NCBI GenBank assembly: GCA_903953195.1
Contig: CAJBIS010000329.1
Span: 1-6,832 of the forward strand
Source of the DNA: an uncultured Actinomycetes bacterium
GTDB taxonomy: Bacteria; Actinomycetota; Acidimicrobiia; Acidimicrobiales; Microtrichaceae
DNA: 6,832 bases
Direction of reading: 5' to 3'
Shown one piece after another: positions 1-6,438 of the stretch; the stretch's first letter is position 1, and every line of letters starts with the position of its first letter. The position numbers and the translations under genes are program-made. Under the pieces are notes generated by a model. That model ran no database searches and was not told the DNA's origin. It saw nothing but the letters and a program-made list of their open reading frames with translations.

Positions 1-91
1 CCTGCCACGCGTGGCCGGACTCGTGAGCGCCGTCACCGCCGGCGACCGCGACCTGTACGCCGTGGGGGTCGACGGTCTCGCCTCGGCGTGA
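1..91 (+). CDS. 3' end of an unidentified gene (partial)
   Basis: An open frame enters from the left edge, with its first full codon at base 2, and ends at a TGA at 89-91. The visible tail is 29 residues, starting LPRVAGLVSAVTAGDRDLYA and ending GLASA. The tail is Ala/Val/Gly/Asp-rich, without a membrane segment or a recognisable motif. Codon use matches the neighbouring genes, with G or C in nearly every third position, which supports real coding. The family cannot be named from so short a piece. The gene lies on the same strand as the two genes that follow, but about 100 bases with a hairpin repeat array separate it from the next start. It therefore probably ends its own transcription unit here. 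Confidence 0.6.
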   Translation, partial: LPRVAGLVSAVTAGDRDLYAVGVDGLASA

Positions 92-92
92 C

Positions 93-173
93 CACCGGGG
101 CGCAGCCCCGCCACGAACACCGGGGCGCAGCCCCGCCACGAACACCGGGGCGCAGCCCCGCCACCCACACCGG
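93..173. repeat. Three tandem 25-base hairpin repeats plus a 6-base remnant
   Basis: Units lie at 93-117, 118-142 and 143-167. The first two are identical and the third differs only in its last few bases (ACCCA for ACGAA). A 6-base start of a fourth unit, CACCGG, lies at 168-173. Each unit holds the perfect inverted repeat CGGGGC-GCA-GCCCCG (arms at 96-101/105-110, 121-126/130-135 and 146-151/155-160), so three strong short hairpins stand in a row. The unit length is not a multiple of three, so a frame read through it gives no repeated peptide, which argues against coding. The array starts two bases after the stop of the upstream gene and ends at the -10-like box of the next. It may stop or attenuate transcription, or it may be a local expansion of a dispersed REP-like palindrome. 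Confidence 0.85.
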
Positions 174-179
174 TAGCCT
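174..179 (+). promoter_or_regulatory. Possible -10 box for a near-leaderless transcript
   Basis: TAGCCT fits the actinobacterial -10 pattern TANNNT and lies 10 bases before the ATG at 190. A transcript starting 6-8 bases downstream would have almost no 5' leader. The spacer (180-189) contains no purine-rich Shine-Dalgarno sequence, which fits leaderless translation, common in actinobacteria. No clear -35 is visible, because that region falls inside the repeat array. This is inference from spacing and a short motif. Confidence 0.4.
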
Positions 180-189
180 CGCGACCGTC

Positions 190-795
190 ATGCTCGACCA
201 CGTCTTCACCGATGCCATCGGGGCGCTCCGCGACGCGCTCGAACAGGCGATGCTCGAGCGCCAGGCCTTCGAGGAACGGTTCCAGTCGGACGTGCTGCTC
301 GGCGACCTGACCTGGGAGACCAGCTACGGGCTGCCCGGCGAGGGCAACCCGCCCCGTGTGCGCGCGGACCTGACGCTGGAGTGGCCGACCTGGTCCCAGA
401 CGGCGTACCGGTCCTGGTACATCGAGGAGGAGCTCCCGGAGCTCCCGCGCATCGACATCGAGGTGGTGCTGCGGATCCAGCGGCTCGCCGCGGCTCCGGA
501 CCCCCGCACGGTGCTCGACGCGCTCCAGTCCGAGAGCCCGTCGATCGGCGGGGAGCGGCTGCAACGGTCCGGGCCCACGGTCGAGGCCGTCTCCAACGAC
601 GACCTGACCGAGACCGAGCACGCGATCGAGGTCACCTACGAGGGCAGCTACGAACTCGACGAGGCCACGCTCGCCGACGGCTCCACGCTCGACGACCACT
701 TCTCGGCGATGGGCGGGTGGATCACCTCGACGCTGGTGCGCCTCGGCGACCTGCGCTTCGAGTTCCTCCCGCCGCTCGACAAGGACGCGGCCTGA
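190..795 (+). CDS. Uncharacterised acidic 201-residue protein
   Basis: I do not recognise this protein. The start is placed at ATG 190 because the longer frame back to GTG 88 would translate the hairpin repeats and overlap the upstream gene. Residues 1-35 look like an amphipathic helix rich in Glu, Arg and Ala. Residues 38-100 alternate hydrophobic and charged residues and look beta-rich, with four Trp (W42, W65, W68, W76) and the acidic run EEELPELPRIDIEV. Residues 100-140 look like a loop or helix. Residues 145-193 look beta-rich again. There is no signal peptide, membrane segment, cysteine or obvious metal or nucleotide motif, so a soluble cytoplasmic protein is likely. Its TGA is one base before the ATG of the enoyl-CoA hydratase gene, so the two are probably cotranscribed and translationally coupled. 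That suggests, without proving, a link to acyl-CoA metabolism. Confidence 0.8.
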   Translation: MLDHVFTDAIGALRDALEQAMLERQAFEERFQSDVLLGDLTWETSYGLPGEGNPPRVRADLTLEWPTWSQTAYRSWYIEEELPELPRIDIEVVLRIQRLAAAPDPRTVLDALQSESPSIGGERLQRSGPTVEAVSNDDLTETEHAIEVTYEGSYELDEATLADGSTLDDHFSAMGGWITSTLVRLGDLRFEFLPPLDKDAA

Positions 796-796
796 C

Positions 797-1579
797 ATGG
801 GCGGGCCGACCGAGGTGGTGCTCGTCGATCGGGCCGAGGGTCACGCCGTCGTCACCCTGCACCGACCCGAGGCGCGCAACGCACTGAACGCCGAGCTGCG
901 ACAGTCCCTGTTCGCCACCATGTCCGAACTCGATGCCGACGACACCGTCCGCGCCATCGTGCTCACCGGTGCCGACCCGGCGTTCTGCGCCGGCCTCGAC
1001 CTGAAGGAGTTGTCGACCCGGCCCGACGCGCTCGGCGGCGGCTTCGGCGCCGGCAGCGACCTCCGCCGGCCCTTCCCGACGATGCGCACCCCCGTGATCG
1101 GCGCCGTCAACGGCGTGGCCGTGACCGGGGGCTTCGAGCTGGCACTGGCATGCGATTTCCTCGTCGCCTCCGAACGGGCCCGCTTCGCCGACACCCACGC
1201 CCGCGTCGGCATCATGCCCGGCTGGGGCCTGAGCGTGCTCCTCCCCGAGGCGGTCGGGCTGCGACGGGCCAAGGAGCTGTCGTCCACCGGGAACTTCCTC
1301 GACGCCAGCACCGCGCTCGACTGGGGACTCGTCAACCACGTCGTCGACCACGACGAACTGCTGCCGTTCTGTCGCGGTCTGGCCGACGACATCGCCGGCA
1401 ACGACCCCGCCGCGGTCGAGCAGCTGATGCGGACCTACGACGACGGGTCACTGCTCACGACCGCCGAGGCGTTCGAGCTCGAGCTCCGCCGCAGCGCCGA
1501 GTGGCTGGCACAGCGATCCGGGGACGACTTCGAGGCCCGGCGTCGCGCCGTCACCGAGCGCGGCCGCACCCAGATCTGA
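797..1579 (+). CDS. Enoyl-CoA hydratase/isomerase family protein (crotonase fold)
   Basis: This 260-residue protein has the usual length of a single-domain crotonase. The family binds acyl-CoA thioesters and stabilises an enolate in an oxyanion hole. The classic member adds water to trans-2-enoyl-CoA in beta-oxidation, in the cytoplasm. The N-terminal HRPEARNALN (22-31), the first oxyanion-hole loop FCAGLDL (63-69; A65/G66) and the second loop TGGFELALACD (110-120; G111) are all present. E114 aligns with catalytic Glu144 of rat mitochondrial hydratase. The position of the second catalytic Glu (rat Glu164), 20 residues on, is H134 in FADTHARVGIMPGWG. This makes ordinary hydratase activity uncertain and marks a divergent subgroup. 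The ATG follows the preceding stop after one base, with AAGGA at 781-785 as a distant possible ribosome site, so translation is probably coupled. Membership in the family is near certain; the substrate is unknown. Confidence 0.93.
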   Translation: MGGPTEVVLVDRAEGHAVVTLHRPEARNALNAELRQSLFATMSELDADDTVRAIVLTGADPAFCAGLDLKELSTRPDALGGGFGAGSDLRRPFPTMRTPVIGAVNGVAVTGGFELALACDFLVASERARFADTHARVGIMPGWGLSVLLPEAVGLRRAKELSSTGNFLDASTALDWGLVNHVVDHDELLPFCRGLADDIAGNDPAAVEQLMRTYDDGSLLTTAEAFELELRRSAEWLAQRSGDDFEARRRAVTERGRTQI

Positions 1580-1600
1580 CCCGGACCGCAGCTCCCTGAG

Positions 1601-1653
1601 CGCGTCTCGGTGCATCGGGCCGCGTCAGCGGGATGCAGGTGCACCGAGACGCG
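1601..1653. terminator. Large inverted repeat between convergent genes, likely bidirectional terminator
   Basis: CGCGTCTCGGTGCA (1601-1614) is the exact reverse complement of TGCACCGAGACGCG (1640-1653), giving a 14-base-pair stem around a 25-base loop. The loop contains a smaller CCGC-GTCA-GCGG hairpin (1620-1631). An alternative inner pairing, TGCATC (1611-1616) with GATGCA (1632-1637), would stack on it. The repeat lies 21 bases after one gene's stop and 27 bases from the stop of the facing gene, which is the expected place for a shared terminator. There is no U-tract on either side, so termination would be of the stem-only type often proposed for high-GC actinobacteria. Confidence 0.65.
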
Positions 1654-1680
1654 TGCCGGGACGATGGATCGGCGACGCCG

Positions 1681-2568
1681 TCAGATGCCGTCGGGGCGGG
1701 TGGGTAGGTCCTCGAAGACCGGATCGCGCTGCTCGGACTTCGCCGAGAACTCCTCGAGCATGTCGGCCGGCTGGAACATCCCGGACTGCCACCCGGCCAT
1801 GGCACGCAGCGAGTCCGCGACCGAGTGGTCGCGTGCGTAGTTGATCATCTCCTTGGTTCCCCAGATGGCGAGCGGCGAGTGTCGGGCGATCCGCGCCGCG
1901 ATCTCGAGCACGCCATCGACCAACGCGTCGTGGTCCGGGAACACCTGGTTGACGAGTCCGACCTCGAGTGCCCGCTGGGCGGGCATGCGGTCGCCGGTGT
2001 AGGCGAGCTCGCGGGCGACGCCCTCCGGGATGAGCTTCGGCAGACGCTGCAACGTGCCGACATCCGCGGTCATGCCGATGTTGATCTCCTGCACGCAGAA
2101 GAACGCATCCTCGGTGCAGTAACGGGAGTCGGCAGCGGTGACCATGTCGACGGCGCCGCCGATGCAACCCCCCTGGATGGCGGCGAGCACCGGCATGCGG
2201 GAGTTCTCGAGCGCCGAGAACGACTCCTGGAGATGCTGCACCATCATCCACAGGTGCGCCCGCTGGCGACCGGTCTCGGACACGCCACCGTTGGCAGCCA
2301 GCCCGGATCCACCGGTGAACACCGACAGGTCCATGCCGGCGCAGAAGTGCCGACCCGTGGACGAGATCACCAGCACCCGGGCGGCGGCCCGGGCGTCGAG
2401 ATCGCGCACGATCTCGGGGAGCTCCGACCAGAACGCCGGCACCATGGTGTTCAGCTCGTCGGGTCGGTTCATCCGCAGGTGGGCGACACCGTCGGCGATG
2501 GAGAGGTCGAAGCAGTCAGGCACGTCCGGAGGGTAACGGATCGTGCTGTCGCCGGTCGTCGCTACCAT
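1681..2568 (-). CDS. Delta(3,5)-delta(2,4)-dienoyl-CoA isomerase-like crotonase
   Basis: This 295-residue crotonase closely follows the dienoyl-CoA isomerase (ECH1) subgroup. These enzymes shift 3,5-dienoyl-CoA to 2,4-dienoyl-CoA during breakdown of unsaturated fatty acids with odd-numbered double bonds. HFCAGMDLSVF (74-84) forms the first oxyanion-hole loop and GGCIGGAVDMVTAADSRYC (133-151) the second. D141, E161 (in VQEINIG) and D169 (in TADVGTLQRLPK) have the same spacing of 20 and 8 residues as the catalytic Asp176, Glu196 and Asp204 of the rat enzyme. The chosen ATG at 2568 has GGTGATC (minus strand, 2577-2571), matching the extended anti-Shine-Dalgarno complement at good spacing. A shorter start, GTG at 2523 (280 residues), is possible because TACCCT lies six bases upstream of it. 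No peroxisomal-type targeting applies; it should be cytoplasmic. The gene faces the hydratase gene tail to tail and diverges from the aminopeptidase gene. Substrate range is inferred. Confidence 0.92.
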   Translation of the reverse strand: MVATTGDSTIRYPPDVPDCFDLSIADGVAHLRMNRPDELNTMVPAFWSELPEIVRDLDARAAARVLVISSTGRHFCAGMDLSVFTGGSGLAANGGVSETGRQRAHLWMMVQHLQESFSALENSRMPVLAAIQGGCIGGAVDMVTAADSRYCTEDAFFCVQEINIGMTADVGTLQRLPKLIPEGVARELAYTGDRMPAQRALEVGLVNQVFPDHDALVDGVLEIAARIARHSPLAIWGTKEMINYARDHSVADSLRAMAGWQSGMFQPADMLEEFSAKSEQRDPVFEDLPTRPDGI

Positions 2569-2644
2569 CAGATCACCCGTCCCGCTCCAACCCTCCCGTT
2601 CAACCCGCCCTCTTCAACCCCTCCCAGCGACGAAGCAGGATCCA
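2569..2644. promoter_or_regulatory. Divergent intergenic spacer, probably with promoters
   Basis: This 76-base spacer separates the divergent starts of the isomerase-like and aminopeptidase genes, so both promoters are expected in or near it. For the plus strand, TACCAT at 2563-2568 fits TANNNT and would give an aminopeptidase leader of roughly 70 bases; no good -35 precedes it. AGGATCC at 2637-2643, just before GTG 2645, is the best ribosome-site candidate for the aminopeptidase. The rest is pyrimidine-rich on the plus strand, with repeated CCCTC/CCCTCC runs. No operator-like palindrome stands out. Confidence 0.3.
2571..2577 (-). promoter_or_regulatory. Ribosome binding site for the dienoyl-CoA isomerase-like gene
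   Basis: Read on the minus strand these bases are GGTGATC, seven consecutive bases of the sequence complementary to the 3' end of bacterial 16S rRNA (AGGAGGTGATC). Aligned to that sequence, the last G of the GGAGG core would sit seven bases before the ATG, a normal spacing. This supports the ATG at 2568 over the GTG at 2523. Confidence 0.45.
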
Positions 2645-5185
2645 GTGGCCCACGACACCGAACACCGACTCGACGACGGCATCCGACCGAGCCACTACGA
2701 CGTGCTGCTCGACATCGACCTCGACGCCGCCCGATTCAGCGGGCGAGTCACGATCCACATCGACGTCGACACCGCCACCGACCTGGTGCGGTTGCACGCC
2801 GTCGACCTCGAGATCACCGAGGTCGTCGTGTCGGCGGCCGATGGCGCCATCCCGGCGACCTGCACGATGGATGCGGGCATCGAGCAGTTGCACGTCCGGA
2901 CGGAGCGCGCCCTCGGTCCGGGCGCCGCCACGCTCGAGTTCGGATTCACCGGTTCGCTCGGCGACCGACTGGTCGGCCTCTACCGCTCGACCTTCACGGT
3001 GGACGATGCCGACGGCACACCGCACGAGCACGCCCTCGCGGTCACGCAGTTCGAGTCGACGCACGCCCGCCGGGCATTCCCGTGCTTCGACGAGCCGGCG
3101 TTCAAGGCCACCTTCGACCTCACCGTCGGAGCACCCGCCGACGCGATGGTGCTGGCCAACACGCACGAGGTCGAGCGAGTCGAGTCCGGCGACGGCCGGG
3201 CCCGCACCCGCTTCGCGTCCACGATCCCCATGTCGACCTACCTGGTGGCCCTCGTCGTGGGACCGCTCGAGGCGAGCGAGACCCGTGTGGTCGACGGGCG
3301 GAACGGACCGATTCCGCTGCGCGTCGTCCACCGGCCCGGCGTCGGCCACCTGAGCGGGTTCGCGCTCGATGTCGCCGAGGCGGCGCTCCGCTTCTTCGAG
3401 CAGTACTACGACTGCCCCTATCCGGGCGACAAGGTCGACCTGGTGGCCGTCCCCGACTTCGCCTTCGGGGCGATGGAGAACCTGGGGTGCATCACCTTCC
3501 GCGAGGTGCTCCTGTTGATCGACGCCGACGACAGCACCCAGGCCGAACTGCAGCGGGTCGCCGACGTCATCAACCACGAGCTCGCGCACATGTGGTTCGG
3601 CGATCTGGTCACCATGCGCTGGTGGAACGGACTGTGGCTGAACGAGGCGTTCGCCACGTTCATGGAGGTCACGGCGAGCGACGCCTTCCAGCCCGACTGG
3701 GACTGCTGGACGGGGTTCGGCCTGCTCCGCTCGGCGGCGTTCGACACCGACTCGCTGCAGGCCACGCGTCCGATCGAGTACCCGGTGGTGACCGCCGCGG
3801 ACGCCGAGGGCATGTTCGACGTGCTCACCTACGAGAAGGGCGCGTCGATCGTCCGGATGCTCGAGCAGTACCTGCAGCCGGAACGCTTCCGGGCCGGCAT
3901 CGCCGAGTACCTGCGCCGCCACGAGTTCTCGAACACCGACACGGGCGACCTGTGGGACGCCATCGAGGCGACGGCGGGCGAACCGGTGCGCAGCATCATG
4001 GACGCGTGGATCTTCCGGGGCGGACACCCCGAGGTCACCGTCGAGTTCACCGACACCGGCGTGACGCTGCACCAGCGCCGGTTCCGGTTCGACGACGCCG
4101 GATCCGACAGCGACGAGATGTGGCCGATCCCGATGGTCGTCACCACCAGCCGCTCCGGGGTCGACCGGACGCACCGACTGGTGCTCGGCGAACGGGCCGA
4201 CCTCGACCTCGGCGGGCCACCGGACTGGATCCAGCCCAACACCGGGGGCGACGGGTTCTTCCGGACGCGCCTCCCGGTCGACGGCGCACTGGCGCTCGTG
4301 GACGCCGGGCGACCGCCGCTCGAGCGCTTCATGCTCCTCGACGACCTCTGGGCCGAGGTCCTGGCCGGACGGACCGACCCGTCCGACGCCATCACCCTGA
4401 TCGAACGACTGAGCCCCGGCGAGACGAACCCGGCGGTGTGGCGCCGCATCGCCGGCGTCCTCGGCGACGTGGACCGACTCGCAGGGCCCGACATCGCCGC
4501 AGCGGCGCGCGCCACGGCCCGTTCGGTCGCCACCGAACGTCTGCGCGTGATCAGCGACGAGGTGGCCCGCCACGGCGAACCGACCGACGAACGCGTCCGC
4601 AGCATCCGGAGCGTCTGCTTCGCGCTCGCGGGATCGGTCGGCGACGACGCCGAGGTGCAGGCCGCAGCGCGGCAGCTGTTCCATGACGGCGTGGGCGACG
4701 CGTCGCTCCGCTCGGCGGCCACCGACGTGGTCGCACGCACGGCAACGCACGACGAGCACGCAACCATCGAGCAGCGGTGGCGATCTGCGGCCAACCCGCA
4801 GGACGAACTCCGCTACCTGCACGCGCTCGCCGACACGCCCGACCTCGCCGACCTCGAACGCACCCTCGAGCTCGCGCTGTCCGATGTCCGACCGCAGAAC
4901 CAGCCCTACCTGCTGCGGCGGGCGCTGACGAACGTGCACCACGGCCCACGGGCGTGGTCGTTCGTGACCGACCGGTGGTCCGAGCTGACCGCATCGATCG
5001 CGACCAACGGAATGACCCGACTGCTCGAGGGCATCCGCTCGTTCGACGACGTCGCGCTCGCCGAGACCGTCGAGGCGTTCATCACCGCGCACCGGCCCGA
5101 TGATCCGAGTCCGGGCGTCGACCAGCATCTCGAACGGATGTGGGTGAACGTGCGGGCCGCCGAGCGGCTCCGCCGCGTCAGCTGA
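2645..5185 (+). CDS. pepN: M1 family zinc aminopeptidase (aminopeptidase N, puromycin-sensitive type)
   Basis: This 846-residue zinc metallopeptidase removes N-terminal residues from peptides; it lacks a signal peptide and should work in the cytoplasm. Residues 1-210 form the N-terminal beta domain, opening with IRPSHYDVLLDIDL and including QFESTHARRAFPCFDEPAFK (135-154), whose E137 lies where the family binds the substrate N-terminus. The substrate-recognition motif GAMEN is at 275-279. The zinc site is HELAH (311-315) with the third ligand E334 in WLNEAFATF, the exact HExxH-x18-E spacing. Y397 in TYEKGAS is the conserved transition-state tyrosine. A beta domain (about 462-555) and a helical ERAP1_C-like domain to the end complete the usual four-domain plan at normal length. 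The start is GTG 2645, which puts the conserved N-terminus close to the start; an upstream GTG at 2543 would add 34 unconserved-looking residues and overlap the isomerase gene. It is probably a single-gene transcription unit for peptide turnover. Confidence 0.96.
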   Translation: MAHDTEHRLDDGIRPSHYDVLLDIDLDAARFSGRVTIHIDVDTATDLVRLHAVDLEITEVVVSAADGAIPATCTMDAGIEQLHVRTERALGPGAATLEFGFTGSLGDRLVGLYRSTFTVDDADGTPHEHALAVTQFESTHARRAFPCFDEPAFKATFDLTVGAPADAMVLANTHEVERVESGDGRARTRFASTIPMSTYLVALVVGPLEASETRVVDGRNGPIPLRVVHRPGVGHLSGFALDVAEAALRFFEQYYDCPYPGDKVDLVAVPDFAFGAMENLGCITFREVLLLIDADDSTQAELQRVADVINHELAHMWFGDLVTMRWWNGLWLNEAFATFMEVTASDAFQPDWDCWTGFGLLRSAAFDTDSLQATRPIEYPVVTAADAEGMFDVLTYEKGASIVRMLEQYLQPERFRAGIAEYLRRHEFSNTDTGDLWDAIEATAGEPVRSIMDAWIFRGGHPEVTVEFTDTGVTLHQRRFRFDDAGSDSDEMWPIPMVVTTSRSGVDRTHRLVLGERADLDLGGPPDWIQPNTGGDGFFRTRLPVDGALALVDAGRPPLERFMLLDDLWAEVLAGRTDPSDAITLIERLSPGETNPAVWRRIAGVLGDVDRLAGPDIAAAARATARSVATERLRVISDEVARHGEPTDERVRSIRSVCFALAGSVGDDAEVQAAARQLFHDGVGDASLRSAATDVVARTATHDEHATIEQRWRSAANPQDELRYLHALADTPDLADLERTLELALSDVRPQNQPYLLRRALTNVHHGPRAWSFVTDRWSELTASIATNGMTRLLEGIRSFDDVALAETVEAFITAHRPDDPSPGVDQHLERMWVNVRAAERLRRVS

Positions 5186-5222
5186 CCGGTCGTTCGGCGG
5201 TCGGCACCGACCCGGCGACCGG
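5186..5222. terminator. Nested inverted repeats between convergent genes, possible terminator
   Basis: The spacer between the converging aminopeptidase and amidohydrolase stops is only 43 bases. It holds an outer pair CCGGTCG (5186-5192) and CGACCGG (5216-5222), and an inner hairpin GGTCG-GCAC-CGACC (5199-5212). Together they could form a stem with a bulge that works on both strands. The related GGTC/GACC elements also allow other pairings. No U-tract is present. The position is right for a bidirectional terminator, but the stems are short. Confidence 0.45.
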
Positions 5223-5228
5223 GACGAC

Positions 5229-6431
5229 TCAGCGCCCGGGCAACTGCTCGAGTGCGGCCGCAGCCACGGCGGCGTGCACCGAGATCCCGACGGCGAGGGC
5301 GTCCTCGTGGAGCACCATGCGATTCGAGTGACACGCGGGGGCCGAGAGGGGATCCGGATGTTCGGGCGGGCACACCCCCAGGAAGAACATGGCGCCGGGC
5401 ACACGCTGCAGGACGTACGAGAAGTCCTCGGCGCCCATCACCGGCGTCGGCAGCTCGATCACCCGGGAGCCACCCACGACCGTGCGGGCCGCGCCGGCGG
5501 CGAGTTCGGTGAAGCCGGCGTCGTTCGCGGTCACCGGGTACCCCTCGTCGATCCGGACCGTCGCGGTGCAACCGTGCGCGGCGGCGATGCCATCGGCCAC
5601 GGTCGCGATGCGTTCCCAGACCAGATGCCGCGTCGCCTCGCTCACGGCGCGCACCGTGCCCACGAGCTCGGCGGACTCGGGGATCACGTTGTCGGTCGTT
5701 CCGGCCCGCACCCGGCCGACGGTCACGACGGTCGGATCGAACACGTTCACCGATCGGGTCACCATCGACTGCAGCGCCAGCACGATCTCGCACGCCACCG
5801 GGACCGGGTCGACCGCCCAGTGCGGCGTCGAGGCGTGACCGCCGCGGCCGGTGACGACGATCTCGAAGATGTCCGATGACGCCATGACCGGACCGGATCG
5901 CTGGACCACGATGCCCGACGGCGCATTCGGGGCCACGTGCAGCGCGAACGCCGCATCGACACCGTCGAGCACGCCCTCGGAGATCATGTGGGGCGCGCCG
6001 CCCGGGCCCTCCTCGCCGGGCTGGAACATGAACCGCACCCGACCGCGCAGCGCGTCACGCTGCGATGTCAGCAGCCGGGCCGCGCCGACGAGCATGGCGG
6101 TGTGGGCGTCGTGACCGCAGGCGTGCATCCGGCCCGGTTCGGTGCTCGCGAAGTCGAGTCCGGTGTCCTCCGACATGGGCAGGGCGTCCATGTCGCCACG
6201 CAGCAGGACGGTCGGTCCGTCGCCGGCGTCGAGGTCGGCGACGATCGACGACAGCGCCTCCCCGGTGCGCACCTCGAGGCCGAGGCCGTCGAGTTCCTCG
6301 AGCACCGCGGCCTGCGTGCGGGGCAGGTCCAGGCCGAGTTCCGGGTGCTCGTGGATCCGACGGCGGAGCGCGACCGTGTCGTCGAGCAGTCCGGCGGCCC
6401 CGGCGCGCACCTCGTCGGCCGTCAACGACAT
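5229..6431 (-). CDS. M20D family metal-dependent amidohydrolase
   Basis: This 400-residue protein has the normal length for the M20D group, which includes hippurate hydrolase, IAA-amino-acid hydrolases and N-acyl-amino-acid deacylases. These enzymes use a di-metal centre to cut the amide bond of N-acyl or N-aroyl amino acids. Motifs appear in order: RRRIHEHPELG (23-33), RGDMDALP (78-85), HACGHDAH (103-110; ligands C105 and H107), QPGEE (137-141; catalytic E140 and ligand E141), H165 in LHVAP, GRGGHAS in the lid/dimerisation domain (about 185-295), MGAEDFSYV (332-340) and the C-terminal ligand H368 in CHSNR. All expected metal ligands are present. There is no signal peptide, so it is cytoplasmic. 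The ATG lies seven bases after the stop of the upstream YhhN-type gene, with GGGGTGA overlapping that stop as ribosome site, so the two form an operon. The natural substrate cannot be told from sequence. Confidence 0.95.
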   Translation of the reverse strand: MSLTADEVRAGAAGLLDDTVALRRRIHEHPELGLDLPRTQAAVLEELDGLGLEVRTGEALSSIVADLDAGDGPTVLLRGDMDALPMSEDTGLDFASTEPGRMHACGHDAHTAMLVGAARLLTSQRDALRGRVRFMFQPGEEGPGGAPHMISEGVLDGVDAAFALHVAPNAPSGIVVQRSGPVMASSDIFEIVVTGRGGHASTPHWAVDPVPVACEIVLALQSMVTRSVNVFDPTVVTVGRVRAGTTDNVIPESAELVGTVRAVSEATRHLVWERIATVADGIAAAHGCTATVRIDEGYPVTANDAGFTELAAGAARTVVGGSRVIELPTPVMGAEDFSYVLQRVPGAMFFLGVCPPEHPDPLSAPACHSNRMVLHEDALAVGISVHAAVAAAALEQLPGR

Positions 6432-6438
6432 GCTGCGC

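Noticed and set aside
93..173. Possible CRISPR array.
   Set aside because: The units abut with no spacers and no cas genes are visible. It is a simple tandem repeat of short palindromes.
88..189. A 34-residue N-terminal extension of the 201-residue protein from GTG 88.
   Set aside because: It would translate the 25-base hairpin repeats in shifting frame, giving Pro/Arg/His-rich sequence, and would overlap the upstream stop codon. The ATG at 190 has a promoter-like box before it.
722..1351. A 209-codon minus-strand open frame opposite the hydratase gene.
   Set aside because: It overlaps two well-supported plus-strand genes and has no recognisable domain.
2543..2644. An upstream GTG start for the aminopeptidase.
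   Set aside because: It would add 34 Pro/Ser/Thr-rich residues not typical of M1 enzymes and overlap the divergent isomerase gene. GTG 2645 sits just before the conserved N-terminal domain.
1825..4686. A 953-codon plus-strand open frame.
   Set aside because: It runs antisense to the isomerase gene and then through the aminopeptidase gene in the wrong frame. Its product is Arg/Pro/Gly/His-rich with no motif, as expected for a frame kept open by high GC content.
2600..5404. A 934-codon minus-strand open frame opposite the aminopeptidase gene.
   Set aside because: The plus strand encodes an intact M1 peptidase with every catalytic motif. The antisense product is low-complexity Arg/Val/Gly/Asp-rich sequence, so it is a shadow frame.
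5274..5879. A 201-codon plus-strand open frame opposite the amidohydrolase gene.
   Set aside because: It is rich in His, Arg and Gly, has no motif, and is fully covered by a complete M20D gene on the other strand.
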